Assembly: GCA_005223045.1 (NCBI GenBank)
Contig: NJBM01000002.1
Location: forward strand, 62,001 to 126,000
DNA from: Planctomycetes bacterium B3_Pla
Lineage (GTDB): Bacteria; Planctomycetota; Phycisphaerae; Sedimentisphaerales; Anaerobacaceae
DNA: 64,000 bases
Reading direction: 5' to 3'
The position numbers and the translations under genes were made by a program. Shown here one piece after another: positions 26,321 through 35,428 of this stretch. The notes under the pieces are model-generated. The model saw only the letters and a list, made by a program, of their open reading frames with translations. It was not told the DNA's origin and searched no databases. Position 1 is the first letter of the stretch. The number at the start of each line of letters is the position of its first letter.

Positions 26321-27262
26321 TCAACTGAATGCTTCTCGCAATCGGGCGAGGCTCCTGGGGATGGCAGTTTTGTAGTCTTCGTGCCCTTCGAATTCGAGCG
26401 AGACGTAGCCTTTGAAGTCGTGCTTTCGCATTATCCGGGCGATGCGCGGGTAATCCAGATCGAGTTCGTACCAGAGTCCGCCGCCGTAGTAGGTTTTGGC
26501 CTGCATGAAAACCGTCTGCGGGGCGCACATTTCCAGCTTGTCATAAGGATCTTCGAGGAAATTGCCCGTATCGAGCAGGACTTCCAGCCAGGGCGAGTCA
26601 ATCGTATTGACGATTCTAAGCAATCCTTCCGGGGTGCGCGCCAGCCCCCAGTGGTTTTCAAGCCCGAGAATCACGCCGCACTCCTCGGCCTTGGGCAGAC
26701 ACTTTTCGATACTGTCGATGACCCACTTGAAGGCATCCTCTTCGGTGTAGCCGGGCAGGGTCGGCTCGATGCCGCGATTGGCCATCAAATCGTCGAAGTT
26801 CCCGCTTGTGCCCCATCTGCCCGTGTTGAGGCGGACGATGGGAACGCCAAGCCTGTAGGCGGTCTCGATCTGCCTGAGTGTCAGATCGATGTTCTCCTGA
26901 CGCTTGGCCTTGTCGGGATAGACGTAGCCCTGGTGGGTGGACATGCAGCAAAGATCCAGGCCGTTGATGAGGGCGTGGCGTTTGAGCTTCTGCAGGTAGC
27001 TGTTTTCCTCGCTCTCCATCTGGATAAGCAGAAGGTCCACGCCGTCAAATCCCATCCGGGCCGCTTCGTCGATACAGGTTTCGATTGGGAGCTTCAGGCC
27101 CTTTTTGAAGCGCCAGAAGGAATAAGTCGAGACGGCAATAGGGTTGGGCCGGCGGGACGTCCCGGTAGTCTCGGCAGCCTTAGACGAATCGGGACCGAGC
27201 ACGAGAGCGCCTGCCGCCGCGACAGAGCTGCTGAGGAAGGTTCTGCGTTTGATGGATTCCAT
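26321..27262 (-). CDS. Exported sugar phosphate isomerase/epimerase (TIM barrel)
   Basis: 313 residues with a leader (K-R-R-T-F-L then a hydrophobic Ala/Val-rich run) and a xylose-isomerase-like TIM barrel. Metal/active-site segments include I-L-G-L-E-N-H-W-G, V-L-L-D-T-G-N-F and V-S-L-E-F-E-G-H-E. It is a second, distinct member beside the one at 1864-2727. It is followed 28 bp away on the same strand by the maturase/sulfatase pair (upstream in transcription), so it may share their transcript. Substrate unknown. Confidence 0.85.
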   Translation of the reverse strand: MESIKRRTFLSSSVAAAGALVLGPDSSKAAETTGTSRRPNPIAVSTYSFWRFKKGLKLPIETCIDEAARMGFDGVDLLLIQMESEENSYLQKLKRHALINGLDLCCMSTHQGYVYPDKAKRQENIDLTLRQIETAYRLGVPIVRLNTGRWGTSGNFDDLMANRGIEPTLPGYTEEDAFKWVIDSIEKCLPKAEECGVILGLENHWGLARTPEGLLRIVNTIDSPWLEVLLDTGNFLEDPYDKLEMCAPQTVFMQAKTYYGGGLWYELDLDYPRIARIMRKHDFKGYVSLEFEGHEDYKTAIPRSLARLREAFS

Positions 27263-27290
27263 AATCTATCCTTTCCAAAGTTCGAATCTG

Positions 27291-28430
27291 TTACCCAATC
27301 GGCTGGCCCTGTGCGGCCCGGCGGGCATTCACCTCAGCGGCCAACTGCATGAACCTCGGCGTCGCATGATCGAAGAACATCTTGTATGCCTCGCAGTAAT
27401 AGCTTTCTTTGCCGAAGTTGTCTTTGTCGAACGGCGCCCGGTCTTTCATGCAACCGCCACGACAGACTGCCAGGTGCCGACAGACGAGGCACTTGTTGCA
27501 GAGGTTGCGCTTGGCCCGTGCGAAAGTTCGCTTTTTCGAGCTGGCCGCCAATTTCTCTATCGGCGTCTCGAAGATATTGCCCAGCCGCCATTTCGGCTCG
27601 ACGAAGAAATCACAGGGAAAAACGTCTCCCGTATGTTCGATGACAATGTACTGACTGCATTGCTTGTCGAAGGTGCAGATAGTGTGTCTGCCCGTGACGT
27701 AATACGACAGTAGCGAATCGAAGTCGCGAATGCTCATATCCAGTGGGCCGTGTTCGTACCAGCGGTCAAAGAGTCTGCACAAGAACTCGCCGTATTGCTT
27801 AGGTGTGATTGAAAAGTCGGCGATTTTGCCCGTCGCAGGATCGACCTCAACGCAGGGGATGAACTGAAGAAACTTTACGCCGAGTTCGACAAGAAAGTCG
27901 AACACCTCATCCGTATGGTCGGCGTTCTTTGCATTCAGCAATGTAAGAGTATTAAACTCGACTTTATACTTCTTGCAGTTTTCGATTGCCTGCATCACTC
28001 GGTCGAATGTCCCGCCGCCTGAATGGTCGAGACGGTAATAGTCGTGAAACTCTTTCGGCCCGTCGATACTGATGCCGGCAAGGAACTTGTTTTCGTGCAT
28101 GAACTGGCACCATTTTTCATTGAACAGAATTGCGTTGGTCTGTATGGAATTGCCGACCTCCTGGCCGGAGGCGCCGTATTTTTTTTGCAGCTCGACGGCC
28201 TTTTCGTAGAAGTCCAGCCCCATCAACGTCGGCTCGCCCCCCTGCCATGCAAAACCCGCCAATCCAAAACGCAGTTCCATGTAGTCCTTGACGAGTTTTT
28301 CGAGCACTTCTTCGCTCATGCGCTGGCGGCCCTCGCCGACCTCGGGCGCCCGGGCCTTATAGAAACAGTACGTGCAATCGACATTACATTCCGAGCCTGA
28401 TGGTTTTATCAAAAGAGTAAACGGCTGCAT
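27291..28430 (-). CDS. Anaerobic sulfatase maturase (radical SAM, SPASM)
   Basis: 379 residues. The radical SAM cluster motif is C-N-V-D-C-T-Y-C (residues ~15-22), followed by A-W-Q-G-G-E-P-T, and the SPASM Cys cluster lies at the C terminus (C-N-K-C-L-V-C-R-H, C-R-G-G-C). Enzymes of this family oxidise the active-site Cys or Ser of type I sulfatases to formylglycine without oxygen. The sulfatase gene ends in TAATG with the A shared by this gene's ATG, so the two are translationally coupled, and this enzyme most likely matures that sulfatase. Confidence 0.92.
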   Translation of the reverse strand: MQPFTLLIKPSGSECNVDCTYCFYKARAPEVGEGRQRMSEEVLEKLVKDYMELRFGLAGFAWQGGEPTLMGLDFYEKAVELQKKYGASGQEVGNSIQTNAILFNEKWCQFMHENKFLAGISIDGPKEFHDYYRLDHSGGGTFDRVMQAIENCKKYKVEFNTLTLLNAKNADHTDEVFDFLVELGVKFLQFIPCVEVDPATGKIADFSITPKQYGEFLCRLFDRWYEHGPLDMSIRDFDSLLSYYVTGRHTICTFDKQCSQYIVIEHTGDVFPCDFFVEPKWRLGNIFETPIEKLAASSKKRTFARAKRNLCNKCLVCRHLAVCRGGCMKDRAPFDKDNFGKESYYCEAYKMFFDHATPRFMQLAAEVNARRAAQGQPIG

Positions 28431-29839
28431 TATTTTCTTAGTTCCCGGAGCATGTTGCTCATTTTCTTAACCAATTCCGTATTCCGGGGCAGTTCGGAAA
28501 TATTCACGTTCTCCACCGGGTCAACCTTATGATCGTACAGCATTCGGGCGTAAACCTTGCCGTCTTTGCCGTGCCACTCAGTATAGCGATAGCGGTCAGT
28601 CTTGACCGAATCGCCCTTAAAGTATCTGCTAAATACGGCCTCTTTCCACGGCAGGTTCGGGTTTTTCAGAAGCGGCACAAAACTCCTGCCCTGCAGATGG
28701 TCGGGTTGCGGCAGATTGCATAGCTCACAAAGTGAGGGATAAATATCCAGGTACTCGGTCAGGGCATTGCTCTTTCCGCCTCCTGCAATGTCTGGAGCAG
28801 TCACGATCAGCGGTGAATGCAAAGATGTTTCAAAATTACAGTGCTTGCACCACAAGCCGTGCTCGCCGAGATTCCAGCCGTGGTCGCCCCAGAGCACCAC
28901 GACCGTGTTCTCCCGTAATCCCAGTCTGTCAAGCTCGGCTACGACTCTGCCGATCTGGGCATCGGTGTAGCTTACGCAGGCATAGTAGCCGTGCACGAGC
29001 TTGCGCGCCAGTTCCTCGGACAAAGGGCCTTTCGGCGGGATGCCGTGATAGTTCCGCAGCTCGCCCCAATTGTGCAGGGCGGCATCGGGCGCGCCTTTGG
29101 GTCTGAACGGATTGTCCGCAAGGTCGATCTCCTGCGCCTTGTACATGTCCCAATATTTCTTCGGGGCATTGAAAGGCAGGTGCGGTTTCAAGAATCCAAG
29201 CGCCAGGAAGAACGGCTTATCCTCGCGTTTCAGCCGGCGAAGATCGGAAATCCCCTTGTCGGCCACCATCCCATCGAAGTAGGCATTGTCGGGAACGTCC
29301 GCGCACTCGTACGCAGGGCCGGATCCCTTGGGTTTGCGGAGATTCAGCTTCTGGTTCTCCTCCAGCAGGTAATTGCGCCAATTGCCTTTCGGATGCCAGG
29401 GGTCTTCGCTCCAGCTATTCCTGCAATCGGCCCGGTGGTGGAATATCTTGCCGTTCGAGATCGTATGGTATCCATTGTTCCTGAAATGCTCGGCAACGCT
29501 AAGTGCGCCCGGCAGGTCCTTCTCGGCCCAGGTGGCGTAACCGAGGAACCTGTCCCTAGCCGGCCTTGTCCCGGTCAAGAGGCTTGCGCGCGAGGCCCCG
29601 CAAACCGGCACCTGGCAATATGAGCGCAGGAAAGTGACACCTTCCGAAGCGAGCCGATCGATGTTGGGTGAAATCATCTGCTCGTGACCGTAACAACCAA
29701 GCTGCGGGCGTAAGTCATCGACAGCAAGGAACAGCACGTTGGGTTTTCTTTTGCCGGCTGCAAGCAAAGATGCAGGCATACCTAACGTCGCCGCCCCAAC
29801 ACCTGCGGCCTTTAGAAATTTCCGACGCGTCCAATCCAT
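28430..29839 (-). CDS. Exported type I sulfatase (C-x-A-x-R type)
   Basis: 469 residues with a Tat leader (T-R-R-K-F-L-K) from the ATG at 29839, which has GAGGAG upstream; the longer frame to 29959 adds residues before the leader. Metal ligands are visible in V-D-D-L-R-P. The formylglycine site is V-C-G-A-S-R-A-S-L-L-T-G, with Cys as the modified residue and Ala in place of the usual Pro, a variant anaerobic maturases accept. The layout resembles iduronate-2-sulfatase-like planctomycete enzymes. It hydrolyses sulfate esters, probably on polysaccharides, outside the cytoplasm. It is coupled to the maturase gene. Confidence 0.9.
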   Translation of the reverse strand: MDWTRRKFLKAAGVGAATLGMPASLLAAGKRKPNVLFLAVDDLRPQLGCYGHEQMISPNIDRLASEGVTFLRSYCQVPVCGASRASLLTGTRPARDRFLGYATWAEKDLPGALSVAEHFRNNGYHTISNGKIFHHRADCRNSWSEDPWHPKGNWRNYLLEENQKLNLRKPKGSGPAYECADVPDNAYFDGMVADKGISDLRRLKREDKPFFLALGFLKPHLPFNAPKKYWDMYKAQEIDLADNPFRPKGAPDAALHNWGELRNYHGIPPKGPLSEELARKLVHGYYACVSYTDAQIGRVVAELDRLGLRENTVVVLWGDHGWNLGEHGLWCKHCNFETSLHSPLIVTAPDIAGGGKSNALTEYLDIYPSLCELCNLPQPDHLQGRSFVPLLKNPNLPWKEAVFSRYFKGDSVKTDRYRYTEWHGKDGKVYARMLYDHKVDPVENVNISELPRNTELVKKMSNMLRELRK

Positions 29840-30079
29840 ATTGTCTCCTCGTTGGAAGCAAATCGACCGTAAATCATCGAGTTTCCACTTGGTATCAAGG
29901 CGAAATGATAACAGGAATGCGTCGATTGTTCCAGAGCTTTCCACAATCCTGCCGGGCATCGGGCACCCTTACGCCTGTCCATTTGATTATATCCTTTCAA
30001 TTCAAGCCGTTTAACATTATAGATTCATATTGCCGGACAACATAAAATCCATAAGAATCCGTATAATGGAGAATGAATT

Positions 30080-30736
30080 ATGAAAACGAATCATCTTCGA
30101 ACTTTCTGTCTGTCGCTGATGCTGGGATTGGTATTGTACGCGGGCGCCGGATGCAAAAAGAAGGAAGCCGCGAGCGATACCCAACCTGTAGCTGCTATCA
30201 CTAAAGAACCAACTCCGCCGGCAGCTCAGGCAAAGGCCCCGGCGGCCGTCAGCGTAAAACCGGCCCCCGATGAGAATACTATCGCCGAAGGACATGCATT
30301 TCCCAGCCTGGAATTTGCCAGTCTCAGCGGCGACCAGGTCAACCTGGCGAATCTCAAGGGCAAGGTTGTGCTCGTGGATTTTTGGGCGACCTGGTGCGGC
30401 CCGTGCCTAAGGGCCATGCCGGATCTGGTCGAGACCTACAGGGAGTATCATGATCGGGGATTTGAAATCATTGGTATCAGTCTGGACAAAGATAAATCCA
30501 GGTTGGAAAATTATATGCAGGACAAGGGGATAACCTGGCAGCAGTACTATGACGGTTTGGGATGGAACAACAGAATGGCCAGGCGTTTTGGTGTTAGTGG
30601 CATCCCCCACATTGTGCTCGTTGACAAAAACGGCGCCGTACATTTCAACACGGATTATGAACAGAAGAAATACCCTCTGCACGGCGTTGAGTTGAGAAAT
30701 GTGGTGGCCAAATTATGCGGTGCTCCGGTGCATTGA
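30080..30736 (+). CDS. TlpA/ResA-like thioredoxin-fold lipoprotein
   Basis: 218 residues with a lipoprotein signal (Y-A-G-A-G-C-K-K, modified Cys near residue 25), a Pro/Ala-rich linker (~30-65) and a thioredoxin domain with W-A-T-W-C-G-P-C and the cis-Pro segment S-G-I-P-H. Such membrane-anchored reductases keep exported Cys residues reduced, including those of c-type cytochromes before haem attachment. With CxxCH proteins encoded in the window, a cytochrome-maturation role is possible but not shown. It is divergent from the sulfatase gene. Confidence 0.88.
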   Translation: MKTNHLRTFCLSLMLGLVLYAGAGCKKKEAASDTQPVAAITKEPTPPAAQAKAPAAVSVKPAPDENTIAEGHAFPSLEFASLSGDQVNLANLKGKVVLVDFWATWCGPCLRAMPDLVETYREYHDRGFEIIGISLDKDKSRLENYMQDKGITWQQYYDGLGWNNRMARRFGVSGIPHIVLVDKNGAVHFNTDYEQKKYPLHGVELRNVVAKLCGAPVH

Positions 30737-30800
30737 GACAATAACCACGCTCAAGAAGCCAACGACGACAGTTGATGGATAATTCGTGCCGGGCTTCTGA

Positions 30801-32273
30801 TTATTTGTCTGGCAGTTGTATGCCATGCAGGCGGAACACATACGCGTATTGACTCTTGATCCTGTTCGTATCGAACTCGGGGGTAGTTATGACCAGATCG
30901 CCGCCATCCATCTTCCAAGGCAGGTTTTCTCCTGTTTCCAAAAAGACTACCTTCATGTCGGTATCCGGCGAAATATCCTTCAATGTTAGCTTTCCGCCGG
31001 GCCACCTGGGTGTAATCGCATACAGGTTTCCGCTCTTGAACGTAAACAGGATTTCCTTGGCGGCCTGTCCCTCAGGCGGTGCGACTGTCTGTTCCAGAAT
31101 GTTGAACGTGGACATGTATTCCTTTCTTTTCATACTCGGAATGCTGCCCGTACTCCATTGGCAAGGCGCCTTCCACATGCGCGTGCCGTAGATAGCCTCG
31201 CCGTTGGTTCCGAGCCATGCCCCAATCTGCATCAAGCGCTCCTGCATAATCACAGGAATCCTGCCGTCCGCGCTCGGCCCGATATCCAGGCAGAGATTCC
31301 CGCCGCGGCTGACAACATCGACCAGCATGAGGATCAGTTCCCGGGCGGACCGATAGTCTTGAAGATTCTCGGCACGATTGTAGCCATAAGAGAAACCCAT
31401 GCCACGGTTCTCTTCCCACGGGTGGGAGTCGTCATCCATGCCGGAACCGTATTCGGTCGTATAGAATCCGCCGTGTTTGTGCCGAATCCCTTTGCCCCAG
31501 CGGTCGTTGATGACCAGGTCCTTCTCATTCGGCGCGTTGTTGAACATCCAGGCCAGCAGCTCAGGACTTCTCCAGCTCTCCCAATCCATCTCCCATTCAC
31601 CGTCCGACCATATAATGTCCGGATGATAGCGAGTAACAAGGTCTTTGAACTGGGGGAATAAATGCTCGGCAACAAAACGCTTCTTGTCGCTTTGCCACAG
31701 GGGGTGGTACCATTCGTACAAAGAGTAATAGAGACCGACTTTGATGTTCTTCTTGCGTACGGCTGCGGCAATATCCCCTACAATGTCCCGCCTTGGGCCG
31801 ACCTTCATGGGATTATAGTTCTCGCCATAGGTCTGTTCCGCCTCCCGGCTGGGCCACAACGTGTACCCGGAGTGATGCTTGGTTGTAAGAACAATATACC
31901 TCGCCCCGGCTCTCTCAATCAGGTCGGCCCATTCATCCGGATCCCACAACTCGGCCTTGAACATGGGAGCAAAGTCTTTGAACTCGAAATCCTTGCCGTA
32001 AGTCCTGACATGGAAATCGTACACCTTGCCCTCAAATGACTTCTCCCGGAGCCAGTATTGATACCATTCCGCGTACTTACCCTTCGGAGTCCATGCCGGA
32101 ACCGAATACAAGCCCCAGCAAATGAAAACGCCGAACTTGGCGTCCGTAAACCATTGTGGGGTCGGGCGGGAGTCGATAGACTCCCAGTTCGGCTGGTATC
32201 GTTGCTCTGCGGCTGCTGAGCTAATTTGCAGTAAGAGACCGAAGAAACACAGAACGCATACGATCTTTCTCAT
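30801..32273 (-). CDS. Alpha-L-fucosidase, GH29 family
   Basis: 490 residues with a Sec signal (ends near S-S-A-A-A). GH29 signatures include W-F-T-D-A-K-F-G-V-F-I-C-W-G-L-Y, L-T-T-K-H-H-S-G-Y-T-L-W and, at the catalytic nucleophile Asp, I-I-W-S-D-G-E-W. A C-terminal beta domain ends the protein. It removes terminal alpha-L-fucose from glycans in the periplasm or outside. It lies among sulfatase and maturase genes, fitting degradation of sulfated fucose-containing polysaccharide. It is convergent with the TlpA-like gene. Confidence 0.92.
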   Translation of the reverse strand: MRKIVCVLCFFGLLLQISSAAAEQRYQPNWESIDSRPTPQWFTDAKFGVFICWGLYSVPAWTPKGKYAEWYQYWLREKSFEGKVYDFHVRTYGKDFEFKDFAPMFKAELWDPDEWADLIERAGARYIVLTTKHHSGYTLWPSREAEQTYGENYNPMKVGPRRDIVGDIAAAVRKKNIKVGLYYSLYEWYHPLWQSDKKRFVAEHLFPQFKDLVTRYHPDIIWSDGEWEMDWESWRSPELLAWMFNNAPNEKDLVINDRWGKGIRHKHGGFYTTEYGSGMDDDSHPWEENRGMGFSYGYNRAENLQDYRSARELILMLVDVVSRGGNLCLDIGPSADGRIPVIMQERLMQIGAWLGTNGEAIYGTRMWKAPCQWSTGSIPSMKRKEYMSTFNILEQTVAPPEGQAAKEILFTFKSGNLYAITPRWPGGKLTLKDISPDTDMKVVFLETGENLPWKMDGGDLVITTPEFDTNRIKSQYAYVFRLHGIQLPDK

Positions 32274-32364
32274 GCCTGCTCTCCTTATGGAACTCCCAAT
32301 CCGAGCGACATGTTCGGAAACGACTGCTAATATTCGGGTCTGAATTGAGCTTACCCCTTCGTCA

Positions 32365-35300
32365 TTACTGCCTGCCGGTCTGGGTTGTTATAACGGAATC
32401 AATCGTCACTTGCTGTCGGTCGATCAAATAAAGTGTTTCATCCTGGGCTGCGAGCCGACCGCTGAAATCACCAACAATAAACCATGTCGGACCGCCTCTG
32501 ATAGATGAATTCTGAGAGCGAAGAGCTACTCGGTTGGCGGCGACGTAAATAGTCCGGTTTGCAGGAATGACCGTGCCGCCGCGGAACGTGAAAATATGGG
32601 CGTTGAAATCCTGCTCACGACTCAGCGTCCAGCCTGTAATATCCACTGCATAATTATTGAGATTTCGCAGTTGGATGTACTGCTCATCCAGGTTACCGCT
32701 GACAGGATTAGTATCAATAGCACCAAAGTTAATAACCGAGCGGGCCGGTTGGGTATTGGGTAATTCATTGGCCCCGGAGGCCGAACGGTTGAATAGGTGA
32801 CGCCGGCGCTCGGGCAGGTAGTAGAACTTGAGCTCCTCGGCAGCCTCCCACAAAGATTGGGGGCAACAAGAAGCTGTGGAACCGTTGCCCCAAGCGTTCG
32901 AGCGCCATTTGGCGGCGTCCAGGGCCGCATCCGGAGCGATCATGGCCGCCAACATGTCAATGCGCGGCTCGAAATACAGCTCCTCCTCCGGCGTGCCCGG
33001 CGCCATGAGAATTTCATCCATGAGCGTTCGTATGCGGCGCAAATACATCTGCCGCATTTCCGGGGTGCCAAAAATGGCAGCCGGAAGACGGTTGTTTTGG
33101 CCGACAAACAGCCCCGTATTTGGAATAAGGTTTTCGTTCCAGTAGGTCTCTGAAGAATTCCACACTCGTCCGAAGCTCAGGTCCACGTCCCACGGCCACA
33201 TCTGCCATTCATTACTGACGCCGGTATCACGATAAAAGTAGTAGTTTTTGTGGCAGCAGTCAACGTCGCCCGTGATTGCGCGTGCAGCTAAGAAATTGAC
33301 GACCTGCGCGACGTCCACGTTGTCATAGAGATATCTGCGGCGCGATTCACCCGAGAGGCTGATGCCGTTGTAGAGTGCCGACAAATCCGCATTGTCTTCG
33401 TACTTGCGTGTCTTCTTTTCGGCGCCGCTGGTAGCGTGACTGGCACTATTAAATCTGTTGTACATCTTGTAAAGGGCACCCTCGGTATTCAGGCCCATCC
33501 GAATCAGCCAGTCTTCGTCGCCGTTTTCCATCACATGGGCTGTGCCCCAAAAGGCCCCGTTTTGCTGGACGCGCACCGGAAAAACCCAGTGGTAGGGACA
33601 ATCCGCATCCCGATAGATGTCATAGGCAAGGATGTTACGCATGTGCGCTTTGTCCGGATACGTCGTCATCAGATTGATGTCATCGGCACGCGGCTGCCCC
33701 GGCGCCCATTTGAAGTTATGGCCGGGATGAAAATCGATATCGTAGCTCTTCTTCGGAAAACCCCGACTGGATTGGCCGTGAATGTTGATATTGAGGTTAT
33801 CGTAGAACTCACCGTCATAAAAGAGTGCGCAGCGGGTTCCTGTGTCATTATTGGCGGCTCCCGGGTTTTCGATAAACCAATACAGGACGGGCAGGGGATT
33901 AACAAGGTTCGGATCATCAACCACGGCGCCGCTGTATTGAGGGGAATTCTGCGGATCAAGAAACGCTGGGAATTGGGATTTACGTCCGGCTGTGTCCGTG
34001 GCCGAAACGGACCAGCGCACCATCTGCCCGGCGCCGAAGGTCTCGGCGGGAATTCGCGCCCCATACACCCGGTCGCCCTCTTGGCCGTCGCCGCTGTTGC
34101 CATCGTCACGGAGAGGAACAGTCACTTCATTATCGAACATCACCCGATAATGCAATTCTGCCGTGTCCACGGGGGCAAAAGAAGGCGCGATTCGGACCGT
34201 TATCAACAGGTCGTCATTCTCGCCTGGAATCTCCGGGTAATGTTTGTCGTCGGAAATAATCGGCCCCAATTTTTCGATGCCGGCGTTGTTCGGCTTGCCG
34301 GGAGTTGGAAACAGAAAATAGTCCGGTGACGTGCCGGTATATAAGTGCATCGTCGCCAGAAGTTCGGGAAAGACCAGCAAGTTTGGACTATCTACAAGAT
34401 AGTTCAATCCCTGCACTGCCAGTATATTCGTGCCCGCATGGAGAAAGTCAAACCGGTCGATAGGATAATCGACCGGATGGACGGCAATCCGGTTGACCCG
34501 ATAGGCCGGCGCACCGGAATTCCATGTCTCTTCAGCCGGGGCCGGGGCGTTACTCCGCGCCACCTCCCGCCCGTTGATATAGGCGATGATGCCGTCTTCA
34601 TAGCGCATGCGCAAGGTCAGGGTGTCAATCGCAGACGGATTGTCAACCTCGAAAGGTATCCGAATATATACGGTCTGATTCACAGAGTGCATTCCCGAGA
34701 CGTCTAATCCGATCAATTCCGGATACTCGTAGCCAACGCCGGTAACACCTGTCTGCCAGCTTGAATCATCCAGGTCTTCCAGCGTCCAGGGACGCAGCGT
34801 CTGCGAATCCTGTGTGCCCGGCTCCAACGCGTCGTTCATTGGGACCAGGGCCCTGGTCGACGCCCCGGACGGCACGAGCGCCACTTCTACATCCTCGGAG
34901 CTAAAGCCATAGGAAACGTTAGGCGCCTGGATCGGGTACGTCGGAGAGAATTCCGAAACCACCGTACGCCCGTCCGGACGAACCAGCCCCAGATATTCGC
35001 CGCTCCCGCTTAGTTTGAAATTGGTGTGCAACACTTGCGAAGATTCTCTTCGATTCTTTCCGGACGCAAAGATAACCAAATAGCCACCCGGCGCGAGCGT
35101 CACCTTCGGAAATGCCCACTTCATCAGGATATTGACGTCATCCGTCAAAAACCACCCATCCAAATCGACCGTATTCACACTTGTATTGTGGATCTCGATC
35201 CAGTCCTCCTCATCACGATCTTCGTCGTCAAGGCCGCTTTCGTTCACGGCCATAAACTCGCTTATCCGGACGGGCTCCACCGTAAGGTGTCCTGTGGACT

Positions 35301-35376
35301 GCGCCCGGACCATAGTGAAAGGGCAGAAAGCGAAAGTCAATACAACGAAAATAGCAAAAGTCCTCGAATGTTTCAT
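32365..35376 (-). CDS. Secreted CotH-kinase-like protein with two lamin-tail domains
   Basis: 1003 residues from the ATG at 35376, which directly starts the signal peptide; the frame extends 12 codons further up. A lamin-tail (LTD) domain (~30-145; E-D-W-I-E-I-H-N-T, G-W-F-L-T-D-D) is followed by beta domains. A CotH-like region spans ~520-830 (G-F-P-K-K-S-Y-D-I-D-F, N-I-L-A-Y-D-I-Y-R-D, W-P-W-D-V-D-L-S-F-G), and a second LTD lies at ~905-990 (I-Q-L-R-N-L-N-N-Y-A-V-D-I-T-G-W). CotH-like proteins are atypical kinases. Here the protein is probably a surface or spore-coat-like assembly component. The upstream ribosome site is weak. Confidence 0.82.
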   Translation of the reverse strand: MKHSRTFAIFVVLTFAFCPFTMVRAQSTGHLTVEPVRISEFMAVNESGLDDEDRDEEDWIEIHNTSVNTVDLDGWFLTDDVNILMKWAFPKVTLAPGGYLVIFASGKNRRESSQVLHTNFKLSGSGEYLGLVRPDGRTVVSEFSPTYPIQAPNVSYGFSSEDVEVALVPSGASTRALVPMNDALEPGTQDSQTLRPWTLEDLDDSSWQTGVTGVGYEYPELIGLDVSGMHSVNQTVYIRIPFEVDNPSAIDTLTLRMRYEDGIIAYINGREVARSNAPAPAEETWNSGAPAYRVNRIAVHPVDYPIDRFDFLHAGTNILAVQGLNYLVDSPNLLVFPELLATMHLYTGTSPDYFLFPTPGKPNNAGIEKLGPIISDDKHYPEIPGENDDLLITVRIAPSFAPVDTAELHYRVMFDNEVTVPLRDDGNSGDGQEGDRVYGARIPAETFGAGQMVRWSVSATDTAGRKSQFPAFLDPQNSPQYSGAVVDDPNLVNPLPVLYWFIENPGAANNDTGTRCALFYDGEFYDNLNINIHGQSSRGFPKKSYDIDFHPGHNFKWAPGQPRADDINLMTTYPDKAHMRNILAYDIYRDADCPYHWVFPVRVQQNGAFWGTAHVMENGDEDWLIRMGLNTEGALYKMYNRFNSASHATSGAEKKTRKYEDNADLSALYNGISLSGESRRRYLYDNVDVAQVVNFLAARAITGDVDCCHKNYYFYRDTGVSNEWQMWPWDVDLSFGRVWNSSETYWNENLIPNTGLFVGQNNRLPAAIFGTPEMRQMYLRRIRTLMDEILMAPGTPEEELYFEPRIDMLAAMIAPDAALDAAKWRSNAWGNGSTASCCPQSLWEAAEELKFYYLPERRRHLFNRSASGANELPNTQPARSVINFGAIDTNPVSGNLDEQYIQLRNLNNYAVDITGWTLSREQDFNAHIFTFRGGTVIPANRTIYVAANRVALRSQNSSIRGGPTWFIVGDFSGRLAAQDETLYLIDRQQVTIDSVITTQTGRQ

Positions 35377-35428
35377 AAGCTTTATTTTATCATATCTCAG
35401 CCCGTTTGTCACGGTTTATTTGGGGCCG

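Noticed and set aside
27276..27284. GTTCGAATC, a T-loop-like tRNA sequence
   Set aside because: Flanking bases do not form acceptor or anticodon arms. It is simply the gap upstream of the sugar isomerase gene.
33436..34329. 297-aa plus-strand ORF
   Set aside because: Antisense to the CotH/lamin-tail gene, whose domains are clear.
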